NCBI RefSeq assembly: GCF_001815865.1
Contig: NZ_KV822213.1
Location: forward strand, 34,666 to 98,665
Source: Abiotrophia sp. HMSC24B09
GTDB taxonomy: Bacteria; Bacillota; Bacilli; Lactobacillales; Aerococcaceae
Reading direction: 5' to 3'
DNA length: 64,000 nt
This document shows positions 18,027 to 27,112 of this stretch, piece by piece. The notes below the pieces were generated by a model. That model saw only the letters and a program-made list of their open reading frames with translations, ran no database searches and was not told the DNA's origin. Both the position numbers and the translations under genes were made by a program. Position 1 is the first letter of the stretch, and each line of letters starts with the position of its first letter.

Positions 18027-20114
18027 GTGCAATTTCAAGTGTTGCATCAGTCAAGTGGCCGGGTTCGACTTCGCGCCACTTTTCCTTTTACTGAAGATGT
18101 AAAATACTATCTTGAGGGCTTAACTTCGGACTTCCCCGACATTCTAAGATTGGACTTTTATGAAGATCCTTATGTGGTAGCTATCCATGTGATGCCTGGT
18201 CGTCAGGCCGTTGTAGCTCAATTATGGGACTTAATTCAGAAGGATAAATTAGAAGAACTTTATCGTCATCCCCAGCATCACGCAGCTTCAAGCCCTTATG
18301 CCTTAGTATCCTCAGCTGTGGGGCGTCACTACCTCTTCAAGTGGTTCATGCCAGTGCCTGTACGTTTGGCTAGAACCCTGTGGAAAGCTCTAGGCTACTT
18401 CCGTGATGCTTGGCGTGTTCTGCGACAGGGTAAGTTAACCATGGAAATTTTGGACTGTTCCGCCATTCTAGTGTCACTCGCGATGAAACAGACCGATACG
18501 GCTAGCGCCATCATGTTTATCCTAGAATTAGGGGAGACACTCAACTATTGGACCCAAAAACGCTCCCTAGAAGATCTTGAAGCCAGCATCGCTGGTCAAG
18601 GCCGCCAAGTATGGTTACTCAAGGGAGACCACTTGCTACAAATCGATAGCCAAGAAGTCCAAGTAGGTGATGTGCTTGTCTTCTATGAAGGCAGTGAGTT
18701 GCTCTTTGATGGGATTGTCTTGAATGGTCGAGCTAGTGTCAATGAGAGCTCCTTGACTGGTGAATCCTTCCCAGTAATCAAGGCTGTGGGGGATGAAGTC
18801 TACTCTAACACGGTCTTAACCAGTGGAGAACTACACGTTCGTGTAGAAAATCCAACCGCTAACTACCGTATACAAGAGCTAGTTAAGCTCATGCAAGAAG
18901 CGGCACAGCAGGAAGGAACCTACCAGTATAAGTACACCTCCATTGCTGATCGCATCGTCAAGTATAATTTCTTGGGAGCAGCGTTGACCTATATCCTAAC
19001 AGGATCCTTTACCAAGGCAATTTCCTTCCTGTTAGTCGATTACTCCTGTGCGCTTAAATTATCGACTCCTATGGTGTACCTCTCCGCCATCAAGCAATTG
19101 ATGCATCAGCAAGTTGTTGTGAAGAATTCGACAGTTCTGGACCAATTTGATGAAGTTGATACCTTAGTCTTTGATAAGACGGGGACCATTACCACTTCTC
19201 GTCCAGTTATTGAAGAAGTCATTCCTTTTCATGGCTATAGTGCAGAAGATGTCATCATGATTGGCGCCTGTTTAGAAGAGCATATTTACCATCCAATCGC
19301 TCATGCCTTGGTGGATAAGGCGGCTCGAGAAGGCATCATTCATGAAGAAATGCATACCGAGCTCAACCACATAGCTTCCAAGGGCATTCGTTCTGAAATC
19401 GATGGTAACGTCGTAGTGATTGGGAGCTTAGGTTTAATGGAAGAATCAGGGATTGAGATTGAAGCCGATCAGAGTCAATTGATTCGTCAGAAAGAAACAC
19501 ACTATAATTTACTCTACCTAGGTTATCGCCAGAAACTGATTGCCATGTTCTGCGTGGCGATTCCAGTTCGCCATGAGGCGCATAGTGTTCTACACGCTCT
19601 AAAAGGCTTGGGCAAGTATTTAGTCCTCTTAACAGGCGATACAGCGGCCAGAACCAATCGCTTAGTAGCAGACTTGCCTTTTGATGAAGTTCATACCAGT
19701 ATGACGCCAGTGACTAAATTTGATTATGTCCAAAGGATGCAAGCGCAAGGCCACCGCGTCCTGATGATAGGGGATGGCCTCAATGATTCGGCTGCCCTAT
19801 CTGCCAGTGATGTGGGCGTGGTTATGGGCGAAGGGGCGGAGGTTTCTAAGCAAATTAGTGACATTATGCTGCCATCCAATAATTTAGCTTCGCTCTTAAC
19901 CTTGCATCAAGTCTCTGTCGATCTCAAGCAAGAAATTCAGGGGAATGTGCGGGATACTATTGCCATTAATTCAGGTCTTATTGGCTTGGGGGTACTGAAT
20001 TGGCTTAAACCAAGTAGTTTGGCAATCTTGCATAACATGACGACCTTTGGGATTCTTTGCCGTAGCTATCTGAAGGGCAATGTAAGGCTAGAGAGTGAGG
20101 CAGAGGAGAAGTAA
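18027..20114 (+). CDS. P1B-type heavy-metal-transporting ATPase with atypical TM6 motif
   Basis: A 695-residue heavy-metal P-type ATPase. An N-terminal domain (about residues 1-75) begins like the HMA_2 type (HQSSGRVRLR) and lacks a CxxC metal site. Then come membrane helices, the actuator loop with LTGES near residue 244, the phosphorylation site DKTGT with Asp383, the nucleotide-domain HP motif near residue 421 (YHPIAHALV), and GDGLNDSAAL. The membrane metal-binding motif, usually CPC, reads SCALKLSTP from Ser340. The substrate (Mn, Zn, Fe or another metal) cannot be assigned. GTG 18027 is preferred over GTG 18018, since the Shine-Dalgarno GAGGG ends at the latter. Coupled to the small upstream gene. 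Confidence 0.87.
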   Translation: MQFQVLHQSSGRVRLRATFPFTEDVKYYLEGLTSDFPDILRLDFYEDPYVVAIHVMPGRQAVVAQLWDLIQKDKLEELYRHPQHHAASSPYALVSSAVGRHYLFKWFMPVPVRLARTLWKALGYFRDAWRVLRQGKLTMEILDCSAILVSLAMKQTDTASAIMFILELGETLNYWTQKRSLEDLEASIAGQGRQVWLLKGDHLLQIDSQEVQVGDVLVFYEGSELLFDGIVLNGRASVNESSLTGESFPVIKAVGDEVYSNTVLTSGELHVRVENPTANYRIQELVKLMQEAAQQEGTYQYKYTSIADRIVKYNFLGAALTYILTGSFTKAISFLLVDYSCALKLSTPMVYLSAIKQLMHQQVVVKNSTVLDQFDEVDTLVFDKTGTITTSRPVIEEVIPFHGYSAEDVIMIGACLEEHIYHPIAHALVDKAAREGIIHEEMHTELNHIASKGIRSEIDGNVVVIGSLGLMEESGIEIEADQSQLIRQKETHYNLLYLGYRQKLIAMFCVAIPVRHEAHSVLHALKGLGKYLVLLTGDTAARTNRLVADLPFDEVHTSMTPVTKFDYVQRMQAQGHRVLMIGDGLNDSAALSASDVGVVMGEGAEVSKQISDIMLPSNNLASLLTLHQVSVDLKQEIQGNVRDTIAINSGLIGLGVLNWLKPSSLAILHNMTTFGILCRSYLKGNVRLESEAEEK

Positions 20115-20188
20115 TGACTTTGTTTAAAATACTTATCGAATGTGGAGTCATACGGTGGAAACAACCACGATCAACATAGTAAAAGCAA

Positions 20189-20228
20189 AAGGCCCCCATG
20201 ACTTAGAATGTTAAGTCATGGGGGTCTC
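20189..20228. terminator. Bidirectional terminator between metal ATPase and amidase
   Basis: Perfect arms CCCCCATGACTTA / TAAGTCATGGGGG around a six-base loop. On the minus strand it is followed by CCTTTTGCTTTT, a good T-rich tail for the convergent amidase gene; on the plus strand the tail is TCTCTTCT. Confidence 0.75.
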
Positions 20229-20255
20229 TTCTACATTTTCTAAGGGGTGTGGAAG

Positions 20256-22109
20256 CTAATTCGGATTGGAGCCATCTATTTTTGTTTGGGACAGCGTAAT
20301 TAGCCCTAGTAAGGTGAAGAGTATGGAGAGGACCTGAGAGCTAACACTCGATAGGTCCCCAGTCTCAGGGAGTTTAGCTGAAATCTGCTTACTTCCTTCT
20401 GCTCCACCAATTAGCTGTTGGTTTTCAGAGGAGCTAAACAATTCGTTCGAGCTGGTGTCTGCTGCCAAAGTGCTGGGTTCATTCTGGCTTGTTTCTAGTT
20501 CTGGACGGTTAAATTGATGATCTACTGCCATCAAATCGCCTAATTGGAGCAGGTAACGGTCATTTCCTATGGCAGCATTAAACTGAATGCCTAAAGGAAG
20601 GCCAGATTTGGTGACTAAAGCAGGAAGACTTAGGGCAGGCTCACCTGTCAAATTGGCGAATTGTGTGTAAGGCGTAAGGGCCAGAGATGGGAGCCAGTGA
20701 TCATAAATCAGTTGCATCTTGGCCTCATGGCTCAAATTTTCCGAATTCTTAATCAGTTCAAGGTCTTGGTCAGACACTAGAGCTTGATCAATGCGCGGAG
20801 CGGTGTAGGCCGTTGTAGGTGTTAAGAAAAGAGGATAGCGTTGGTGGAAATCAGCCATGGTTTGACGGACTTGCTGGATGCGAGCCCAGGCCTGATTTAC
20901 TTCTTCCTTGGTCATGGTCTTGCTTGCCTGGTAGAGTAGCCAGCTAGTAGGGTCTACATCATCATAGCGTAGCTCTCGTTTGAGCTTGGTCTTGGCTAGA
21001 TAACCTACTACACCCATTTGGCTAGCATTGACTGTATAGTAATCCTTCATTAATTGGACACCATCAAAGGGCCAATTTACTTCTTCCAAACGGAAACCTT
21101 TGCCTCGCAAAAAGGCTACGGTTCGCTCAACTGCCAGTTGAGCCTCGGGGCTGACTTGCGTTCCAACGGGAGATAAGCTGGTATAGCCAATTGCTAGTCG
21201 TTTTAACTCTGCTTCAGTCAAGGCTTGAGCCAAGGAAGCATCCGGTTTCTTCATCGCTTCAAACAAGCTCTTGGTATCTTCCATGGTTTTGGTCATCATA
21301 AAATGGGCCACTGTATTTTTGTCGATGGAGGCATTGCCCACTATGACGCCACGACTAGGCTTAAGGCCAATAAGGCCATTCCAGGAAGCCGGAATACGAA
21401 TGGAGCCGCCCGCATCACTACCGGTTGCAGTTGGGGTCATGCCAGCGGCTGTAGCTGCACCAGAGCCACCGCTGGAACCGCCTGCCTGATGGTCAGGGTT
21501 CCAGGGGCTGCCAGTAGGGCCATAGAGCTTAGAGTCTGTAATGTTCTTTAGTCCCATTTCAGGATAATTCGTCTGGCCAATGAGGATAAAGCCTAAGTCT
21601 TGCAAGGACTTAACGAAGGGACTTGTAGAGCCAGCTTTTTGGTTGGCTAAGAAGGTCAGGCCATTGGAGTTGGGCATGCCCTTAATGGTGTGACCTAATC
21701 CTTTTACCAATAATGGAACGCCTAAGAATGGTTGGCCTTGATCTTTAATTTGCCTAGCTTCAGTCAAGGCTTCTTCAGCTCTTAGGCTAATAACTGCATG
21801 CAGGGCAGGGTCTTTTTCCTTGATAGTGGTTAGAGCAAAATTTACCAATTCTTCACTTGTGACTTTACCAGAGCGGACCCATTCAGCTTGTTGACTAGCA
21901 TCAGCCGCTTGATAGGCAGCAAGGTCTATCTTAGATTCTGCTTGATCGTTAGCTTGACTGGCTGATTCATCGTCTCTTGAGGATACTTGACTGCTTTCGA
22001 TGTCTGAACTAGAAACGTCTTGTGCCCAGGCAATCGGATGACCAGCGCTTGTTAGCAACCATAGGGATAATAGGGCCAGTAAGCGCATCTTAATTTTCTG
22101 TTTTAGCAT
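20256..22109 (-). CDS. Cell-wall-anchored amidase (amidase signature family, LPXTG)
   Basis: A 617-residue secreted protein. Signal peptide at about residues 1-29, a Ser/Glu/Asp-rich spacer to about 60, then an amidase-signature hydrolase domain with Lys136 (LLVKGLGHT), the GGSSGGSG segment near 211 and the nucleophile Ser236 in GSDAGGSIRIP: the full Ser-cisSer-Lys set. The C-terminus carries a sortase signal LPETG at 580-584 and a hydrophobic stretch, but the tail (SQTKIDGSNPN) has only one positive charge instead of the usual Arg/Lys cluster. The family hydrolyses amides, from glutamine-tRNA to peptide and fatty amides; substrate here is unknown. Transcribed alone on the minus strand. Confidence 0.9.
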   Translation of the reverse strand: MLKQKIKMRLLALLSLWLLTSAGHPIAWAQDVSSSDIESSQVSSRDDESASQANDQAESKIDLAAYQAADASQQAEWVRSGKVTSEELVNFALTTIKEKDPALHAVISLRAEEALTEARQIKDQGQPFLGVPLLVKGLGHTIKGMPNSNGLTFLANQKAGSTSPFVKSLQDLGFILIGQTNYPEMGLKNITDSKLYGPTGSPWNPDHQAGGSSGGSGAATAAGMTPTATGSDAGGSIRIPASWNGLIGLKPSRGVIVGNASIDKNTVAHFMMTKTMEDTKSLFEAMKKPDASLAQALTEAELKRLAIGYTSLSPVGTQVSPEAQLAVERTVAFLRGKGFRLEEVNWPFDGVQLMKDYYTVNASQMGVVGYLAKTKLKRELRYDDVDPTSWLLYQASKTMTKEEVNQAWARIQQVRQTMADFHQRYPLFLTPTTAYTAPRIDQALVSDQDLELIKNSENLSHEAKMQLIYDHWLPSLALTPYTQFANLTGEPALSLPALVTKSGLPLGIQFNAAIGNDRYLLQLGDLMAVDHQFNRPELETSQNEPSTLAADTSSNELFSSSENQQLIGGAEGSKQISAKLPETGDLSSVSSQVLSILFTLLGLITLSQTKIDGSNPN

Positions 22110-22304
22110 TTTCTACACATCCTTTCATAACTTGCCAGTTTATTATACGCCTCATCTTAAGCGTTTCCTATACCCTTGGTCATTTAAGTCACTAAAAAAA
22201 CACCATCATTCGCCATTTGACTCCAGGAGGGGAGAGCAAAGGAAAGAAAAGTGAACATTTGCGAATAACATGACTTGAAGCCCTACCTAACTATCTATCC
22301 TCTG
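22110..22304. other. Intergenic region upstream of the divergent amidase and the pheS leader
   Basis: About 195 bases without a recognisable gene. On the minus strand a TATAAT (complement of 22142-22147 region) could be the amidase -10 box, and a GGAAACGCTTAAG stretch near it is partly cre-like. Nothing else was recognised. Confidence 0.5.
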
Positions 22305-22333
22305 TTGACTATGCATTTGCTTTAAGCTATACT
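22305..22333 (+). promoter_or_regulatory. Promoter of the pheS-pheT T-box transcript
   Basis: TTGACT at 22305-22310 and TATACT at 22328-22333 with a 17-base spacer; predicted start near 22340. Confidence 0.7.
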
Positions 22334-22339
22334 AGTAGC

Positions 22340-22603
22340 TATCACAGATGATACATAAAGCAATGAGGAAATCCGTTAAGTTCGCACAAGTCAGGGAGGC
22401 ACTTCACCGACTGCAAGGGTGCCAAAGGTAAGCCGAACTTAGCCTTCAATTTCTTAGCTTGACCGTTAAGTTTTTAGTCAATAGAAATGAACAGGTCACC
22501 GCCCGCCACGGTTAAGGGCGTCAAGTGCTCGAAGGGCCAGTCCCTTCGAGAACGAGGGTGGTACCACGGTAGCTCGTCCCTTATAGGGACGGGCTATTTT
22601 TAT
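22340..22603 (+). ncRNA. T-box leader (phenylalanine) controlling pheST
   Basis: Conserved T-box AGGGTGGTACCACG at 22555-22568, followed by an intrinsic terminator (TAGCTCGTCCC 22570-22580 / GGGACGGGCTA 22586-22596, then T-rich). A TTC (Phe) triplet at 22445-22447, followed by A on the 3' side of stem I, is the likely specifier, though I did not fold the stem in full. Downstream genes are phenylalanyl-tRNA synthetase subunits, which agrees. Confidence 0.9.
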
Positions 22604-22645
22604 TACCTCGTTTTATCTGAAATAATGATAAAGGAGTCATGCACC

Positions 22646-23707
22646 ATGTCAGATATCAATACGCACATTGAGGCCTTAGAAGCCTTGCGTCAACAAGCGA
22701 TTCCGCAATTAGAAGCAACTGAATCCATCAAGGATTTGGAAAAAGTTCGCCTAGATTACCTGGGTAAGAAAGGTCGTTTTGCGGCGGTTGCGCAAGCGAT
22801 GCGCGACCTGTCAGCAGAAGATCGGCCTAAATTAGGTCAGGTAATGAACCAAGTGAAGTCAGCCTTCGAAGAAATGTTGGAAAGTCGTCGCCACAAGCTA
22901 GAAGAATTGGCTCTGGAAGCTAAATTAGCTCTGGAGACAGTGGATGTGACCTTGCCAGGTCGCAAGCCAGCTGGGGGCGCCCGCCATATCATTACCCAAA
23001 CCATGGAGGAGATTGAAGACCTCTTTATCGGTATGGGCTATCAGGTCGTGGAAGGTCCAGAAGTAGAGTTGGACCACTATAACTTCGAAATGATGAACCT
23101 GCCTAAGACCCACCCAGCACGCGATATGCAGGATACATTCTATATCGACAGCGAAGTCTTGTTGCGGACCCACACTTCGCCAGTTCAAGCCCGGACCATG
23201 GAAAAACACGATTTCAGTCAAGGGCCATTGAAGATGATTTCACCAGGTAAGGTCTTCCGTCGCGATAGTGATGATGCGACCCACTCCCACCAATTCCACC
23301 AAATTGAAGGGTTAGTGGTAGACAAACATGTGACCATGGCCGACCTCAAGGGGACGCTTCAAGCCTTTGCCCGTACACTCTTTGGGGCGGAACGTGAAAT
23401 TCGCCTTCGTCCATCCTACTTCCCATTCACCGAGCCATCAGTTGAAGTAGACGTAAGCTGCTTCAAGTGTGGCGGGGATGGCTGTAATGTCTGCAAACAT
23501 ACTGGCTGGATTGAAATCCTAGGGGCTGGTATGGTTCATCCAAATGTCTTGGAAATGGCCGGCATTGATTCAACCGTTTATTCCGGCTTTGCCTTCGGTT
23601 TAGGCCCTGACCGGGTAGCGATGTTGAAGTATAACATTGACGATATTCGTCACTTCTATCAAAATGACTTGCGCTTCTTAAGCCAGTTCAAAGGAGGTCA
23701 GAACTAA
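22646..23707 (+). CDS. pheS: Phenylalanyl-tRNA synthetase alpha subunit
   Basis: A 353-residue class II synthetase catalytic subunit that works as an alpha2beta2 tetramer. N-terminal coiled-coil tRNA-binding arm at about residues 1-90, then the catalytic domain with [17 protein letters not shown] and the C-terminal [11 protein letters not shown] motif 3. The ATG at 22646 has AAGGAG at 22631-22636; an in-frame start at 22487 would place 53 extra residues inside the T-box and was rejected. Its stop overlaps the pheT start by one base. Confidence 0.97.
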   Translation: MSDINTHIEALEALRQQAIPQLEATESIKDLEKVRLDYLGKKGRFAAVAQAMRDLSAEDRPKLGQVMNQVKSAFEEMLESRRHKLEELALEAKLALETVDVTLPGRKPAGGARHIITQTMEEIEDLFIGMGYQVVEGPEVELDHYNFEMMNLPKTHPARDMQDTFYIDSEVLLRTHTSPVQARTMEKHDFSQGPLKMISPGKVFRRDSDDATHSHQFHQIEGLVVDKHVTMADLKGTLQAFARTLFGAEREIRLRPSYFPFTEPSVEVDVSCFKCGGDGCNVCKHTGWIEILGAGMVHPNVLEMAGIDSTVYSGFAFGLGPDRVAMLKYNIDDIRHFYQNDLRFLSQFKGGQN

Positions 23708-26133
23708 TGTATTTATCATTCGAATGGCTCAATGATTATTTAGACTTAACAGGTTTAACAGGAGAAGCCCTAGCTGATCGTATGTCCCGGACCGGGATTG
23801 AAATCGAAGCAGTTGAAAACTATGGGGCTCAATTATCTGGTTTAGTGGTCGGGCAAGTTTTATCAGTAGAAGACCATGCTGATAGTGACCATCTTCATGT
23901 CTGCCAAGTGACGGTAGGCGATCAGGAGCCCCTGCAAATTGTCTGTGGGGCACCCAATGTGGTGGCTGGCGCTAAAGTGATTGTGGCCACTATTGGGGCT
24001 CGTTTAGCCGGTGGTTTGAAGATTAAGAAGGGCAAATTACGTGGGGTCGAATCTCATGGGATGTTGTGTGCCCTCCAGGAACTAGGCTTCCCTGATAGTG
24101 TAGTGCCAAAAGTCTATGCAGAGGGTCTCTTCCTCTTGCCAGCAGATGCCCCAGTCGGTGCAGATGTGGTGGAATACCTCAAGTTAGATGATCCAATCTT
24201 AGAACTCTCGATTACGCCTAACCGGGCAGATGCGCTCTCTATGCGTGGGGCAGCCTATGAAGTAGGAGCTATTATCGATCAGGCACCTAACTTCGATAAT
24301 ATTCATCGCCAAGCGACACAAGCCGTTGATGCATCCCTCTTGTCTGATGTGACGGTAAAAATTTCAGATAGTGATTTGTCTTCTTGCTACCAAGCTCGAG
24401 TGATTGACCAAGTGGAGATTAAGGAAAGCCCACTTTGGTTGCAAATGCGTCTGATGAAAGCAGGAGTTCGTCCACATAACAATATCGTGGACATCACCAA
24501 CTACTTCCTCATGCTTTACGGCCAACCACTTCACGCCTTTGACTATGATACCTTAGAGCACAAGGCCTTAGGCGTCCGCCCAGCTCGTGAGGGCGAGGTG
24601 CTTGTGACCCTAGACGGTAGCGAGCGCCACTTGTCAGAAAGTGACATTGTCATCACCGACCAAGACCGGGCAGTTGCGCTAGCCGGGGTAATGGGGGGCT
24701 TAGATACAGAAGTGACCGACAAGACCCGTCGTGTCCTCTTAGAATCAGCCGTCTTTAATCCGATTGCTATTCGTCAAACTTCTAAGAAATTCAACCTTCG
24801 TTCTGAATCTAGCATGCGTTTTGAAAAAGGTATTAACCAAGCGACTATCAGCGAAGCGGGCCAGGAAGCCGCTAACTGGATGGCCTACTATAGTGGGGGC
24901 CAAGTGGTGCCAGGTCTAGTCGAAGAGAATCATTTAGACCTGAGCCCAATTGAGGTCACTGTACCTTATCGCGCTATTCAAGATAAGATTGGGATTGACT
25001 TGAGCCATGAAGAGCTGAGTCATATCTTCCGTCGTCTTGGTTTTGACTTAGCATTAGGGGAAGATAGCTTCACCGTGACCGTCCCTAAACGTCGTTGGGA
25101 TATCAGCATTGAAGCCGATATTTTAGAAGAAGTAGCTCGGATTTATGGCTATGATAACCTACCAACAACCTTGCCGGTAGTGCCAAGTACGCCAGGTCGT
25201 CTCAATGCCAAACAAAAACTGGTGCGCCAGACTCGCAATATCTTGGAAGGCCTGGGACTCAACCAAGTCATCAGCTATGTGCTGACCTCACCTAAACAAG
25301 CTGACTTGATGAAGTCGTCAGACTACCCAGTAGTCGCTTTGGACTTCCCAATGAGTGAAGACCGTTCTGTCTTACGTCAGAGCCTCTTCCCAGCCCTCTT
25401 AGAAATTGCCAAGTACAATGCTGCGCGTCAAAATCCAAGTTTGGCCTTTTATGAGACTGGTAAAGTCTTCTATGGTCAAGGCAGCAATGTTCAACCACTC
25501 GAACAAGAGCGTCTAGCCATCCTCTTATCAGGGGTTAAGGAAAGTAAATCCTGGTATGGGCCAGCTCAATCCTATGATTTCTTTGATCTCAAAGGTGCTC
25601 TTGAAGGCTACTTGGCAGCCATCCGCTTGGATAAGCAAGTCAGCTTCCAGGCTGTGTCTAGTTATCCTGAGCTCCATCCTGGTCGGACTGCCCAAGTTCT
25701 CCTAGGTGACCAAGTCATTGGGGTTATGGGACAAATCCATCCAGTCTTAGCTAAATCTTACGACTTGGATGAAGCCAGCTTCTTCGCTGAATTAGACTTC
25801 GATGCTATTTTAGCGGTTCAACGTCCAGCCTTAGTTCAACGTCCAATTCCTAAGTATCCTTCTACCTCACGAGACTTAGCCCTCTTAGTAGATTTGGAGC
25901 AAGACCAAGCAGGCCTAGCTCAGCTTATGAAGGAACATGGTGGTGACAACTTAGTGTCGGTTGAGCTCTTCGACTTATTTATTAACCTTGACCTCTTCCG
26001 AGGTAAGAAGTCGCTAGCCTACCGACTAATCTTCCAAAACCCAGACAAGACCTTAACAGACGAGGATGTTCAATCCGCTATGGATCGGATTAGAGCTGCA
26101 CTCGAAACAGTATCAGGTTTAGAAATTCGCTAA
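23707..26133 (+). CDS. pheT: Phenylalanyl-tRNA synthetase beta subunit
   Basis: An 808-residue beta subunit of standard length. Domains in order: EMAP/OB-fold tRNA-binding domain at about 40-150, B3/B4 editing domain at about 210-380 with HAFD and GLDTEV, the B5 domain at about 400-480, the catalytic-like core, and the C-terminal ferredoxin-fold anticodon-binding domain at about 710-808 (KYPSTSRDLALLVD). Starts on the last base of the pheS stop (TAATG), so translation is coupled. An intrinsic terminator follows. Confidence 0.97.
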   Translation: MYLSFEWLNDYLDLTGLTGEALADRMSRTGIEIEAVENYGAQLSGLVVGQVLSVEDHADSDHLHVCQVTVGDQEPLQIVCGAPNVVAGAKVIVATIGARLAGGLKIKKGKLRGVESHGMLCALQELGFPDSVVPKVYAEGLFLLPADAPVGADVVEYLKLDDPILELSITPNRADALSMRGAAYEVGAIIDQAPNFDNIHRQATQAVDASLLSDVTVKISDSDLSSCYQARVIDQVEIKESPLWLQMRLMKAGVRPHNNIVDITNYFLMLYGQPLHAFDYDTLEHKALGVRPAREGEVLVTLDGSERHLSESDIVITDQDRAVALAGVMGGLDTEVTDKTRRVLLESAVFNPIAIRQTSKKFNLRSESSMRFEKGINQATISEAGQEAANWMAYYSGGQVVPGLVEENHLDLSPIEVTVPYRAIQDKIGIDLSHEELSHIFRRLGFDLALGEDSFTVTVPKRRWDISIEADILEEVARIYGYDNLPTTLPVVPSTPGRLNAKQKLVRQTRNILEGLGLNQVISYVLTSPKQADLMKSSDYPVVALDFPMSEDRSVLRQSLFPALLEIAKYNAARQNPSLAFYETGKVFYGQGSNVQPLEQERLAILLSGVKESKSWYGPAQSYDFFDLKGALEGYLAAIRLDKQVSFQAVSSYPELHPGRTAQVLLGDQVIGVMGQIHPVLAKSYDLDEASFFAELDFDAILAVQRPALVQRPIPKYPSTSRDLALLVDLEQDQAGLAQLMKEHGGDNLVSVELFDLFINLDLFRGKKSLAYRLIFQNPDKTLTDEDVQSAMDRIRAALETVSGLEIR

Positions 26134-26139
26134 GCCCAT

Positions 26140-26174
26140 AAGAGACTAGAAGCTGCTTCTAGTCTCTTTATTTT
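26140..26174 (+). terminator. Intrinsic terminator after pheT
   Basis: AGAGACTAGAAGC / GCTTCTAGTCTCT perfect stem, then TTATTTT. Confidence 0.85.
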
Positions 26175-26250
26175 GGCCTGGGCTTTTCATTTAGCAAGTG
26201 AGAAGGTATACTGTAGCTATGAACAAATGAGGAGTAGGAGGCCGTGTGGC

Positions 26251-26781
26251 ATGAGACGAGAGCGGGTATTAAGAACGTTTGGGGTAGGTTTATTGCCACT
26301 GGTAGGACTAGCCGTCTTACTGGAAAAGCCCCTTTGGTGGGGGAGTCTGGCCTTATTTGTCGCGCTTCTAGCCTTGGCTGTCTTTCTCTTCCGTCAAACG
26401 GACCAGGTGGCAACTTCAAGTCAAGAAATTATCGCGGCTTCTATCAGCAACTGGTTTCTGATTTTAGCGACCTTCTATCTGAGCCCAGACAACTGGCTAC
26501 TAGCGGGTCATAGTATTAGTCGTATTTGGGGTTTGGTCCTCGTGGCCCTAGTCCATCTGGGCGTCTTGATCCTACACGTGACCAGTCGTCAAGTTAGTCG
26601 TCAAACCGCTGGTCAAGTCATGGTGATTAGCTTAGGCTATATGATAATTATGGGCTTGCTTGTGGTGGGACTCCTGGCTATGGGGATGGCGCCTGTCATA
26701 GGTGTCTGCCTCTTGTTAGCTTCCATGATTTACTTCCTACTTACTTTGTCTTATTTAAGTAAGGGAGCTGAAGGTAAATAA
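26251..26781 (+). CDS. Polytopic membrane protein of unknown function
   Basis: I do not recognise this 176-residue protein. It is almost entirely hydrophobic, with about six predicted transmembrane segments (near residues 10-27, 30-47, 62-80, 90-110, 121-143 and 147-168) and short polar loops. The start at 26251 has AGGAGG at 26236-26241 with nine bases of spacing; an upstream in-frame start at 26173 lies inside the pheT terminator and was rejected. It is a single-gene unit between two terminators. Confidence 0.75.
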   Translation: MRRERVLRTFGVGLLPLVGLAVLLEKPLWWGSLALFVALLALAVFLFRQTDQVATSSQEIIAASISNWFLILATFYLSPDNWLLAGHSISRIWGLVLVALVHLGVLILHVTSRQVSRQTAGQVMVISLGYMIIMGLLVVGLLAMGMAPVIGVCLLLASMIYFLLTLSYLSKGAEGK

Positions 26782-26786
26782 AGGAG

Positions 26787-26820
26787 AAACCGCTCGTGAG
26801 TACGGGCGGTTTTGATTTTT
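26787..26820 (+). terminator. Intrinsic terminator after the small membrane protein gene
   Basis: AAACCGCTCGT / ACGGGCGGTTT stem with a GAGT loop (one G-T pair), then TTGATTTTT. Confidence 0.8.
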
Positions 26821-26824
26821 CTTT

Positions 26825-26855
26825 CCCTATTTATCTATTACATAGATAAATAGGG
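26825..26855. repeat. Perfect AT-rich inverted repeat
   Basis: CCCTATTTATCTAT (26825-26838) and its exact reverse complement (26842-26855) are separated by three bases. There is no T run after it, so it is not a standard terminator, and it lies right after one. It could be a protein-binding site, an mRNA-end structure, or the relic of a small element. Confidence 0.7.
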
Positions 26856-26943
26856 TATGAGTTAGCCAAATTACGTTCTTAAAAGTGAACAAATTTTGAT
26901 TTCAAGACTAAAAATTCTAATAGAGCTCTCTTTATGTAAATCA

Positions 26944-26974
26944 AACAGTTGGAAGTCAATTCCAACTGTTTTTT
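26944..26974 (+). terminator. Orphan intrinsic terminator upstream of mgtE
   Basis: AACAGTTGGAA / TTCCAACTGTT stem around a five-base loop, followed by a run of T and CTTT. It lies downstream of another terminator with no gene between them, and upstream of the predicted mgtE promoter. It may close a short untranslated transcript. Confidence 0.7.
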
Positions 26975-26988
26975 CTTTGGCTTTTGGG

Positions 26989-27017
26989 CTGACTCGAGGG
27001 GCTTCTTATGGTATGAT
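26989..27017 (+). promoter_or_regulatory. Candidate mgtE promoter
   Basis: CTGACT at 26989-26994 and TATGAT at 27012-27017 with a 17-base spacer. The resulting leader of about 90 bases is too short for an M-box magnesium riboswitch. Confidence 0.5.
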
Positions 27018-27112
27018 AGAGGGTGGAAAAAACGAAGCAAAGGGGTTGGTCGATGTGAGTCCCGACTTAAGGAGTGACAATATAAACTAAGACTCAAAGG
27101 AGGAAATCCCCT

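Noticed and set aside
21225..21551. Plus-strand frames inside the amidase gene
   Set aside because: They lie opposite the conserved Gly/Ser-rich amidase core and carry no independent signal.
22487..22645. Longer N-terminus for pheS
   Set aside because: This stretch lies in the T-box leader and terminator; the ATG at 22646 has a proper Shine-Dalgarno and matches the family start.
27018..27112. M-box magnesium riboswitch before mgtE
   Set aside because: The leader after the predicted promoter is only about 90 bases and shows no M-box-like structure.
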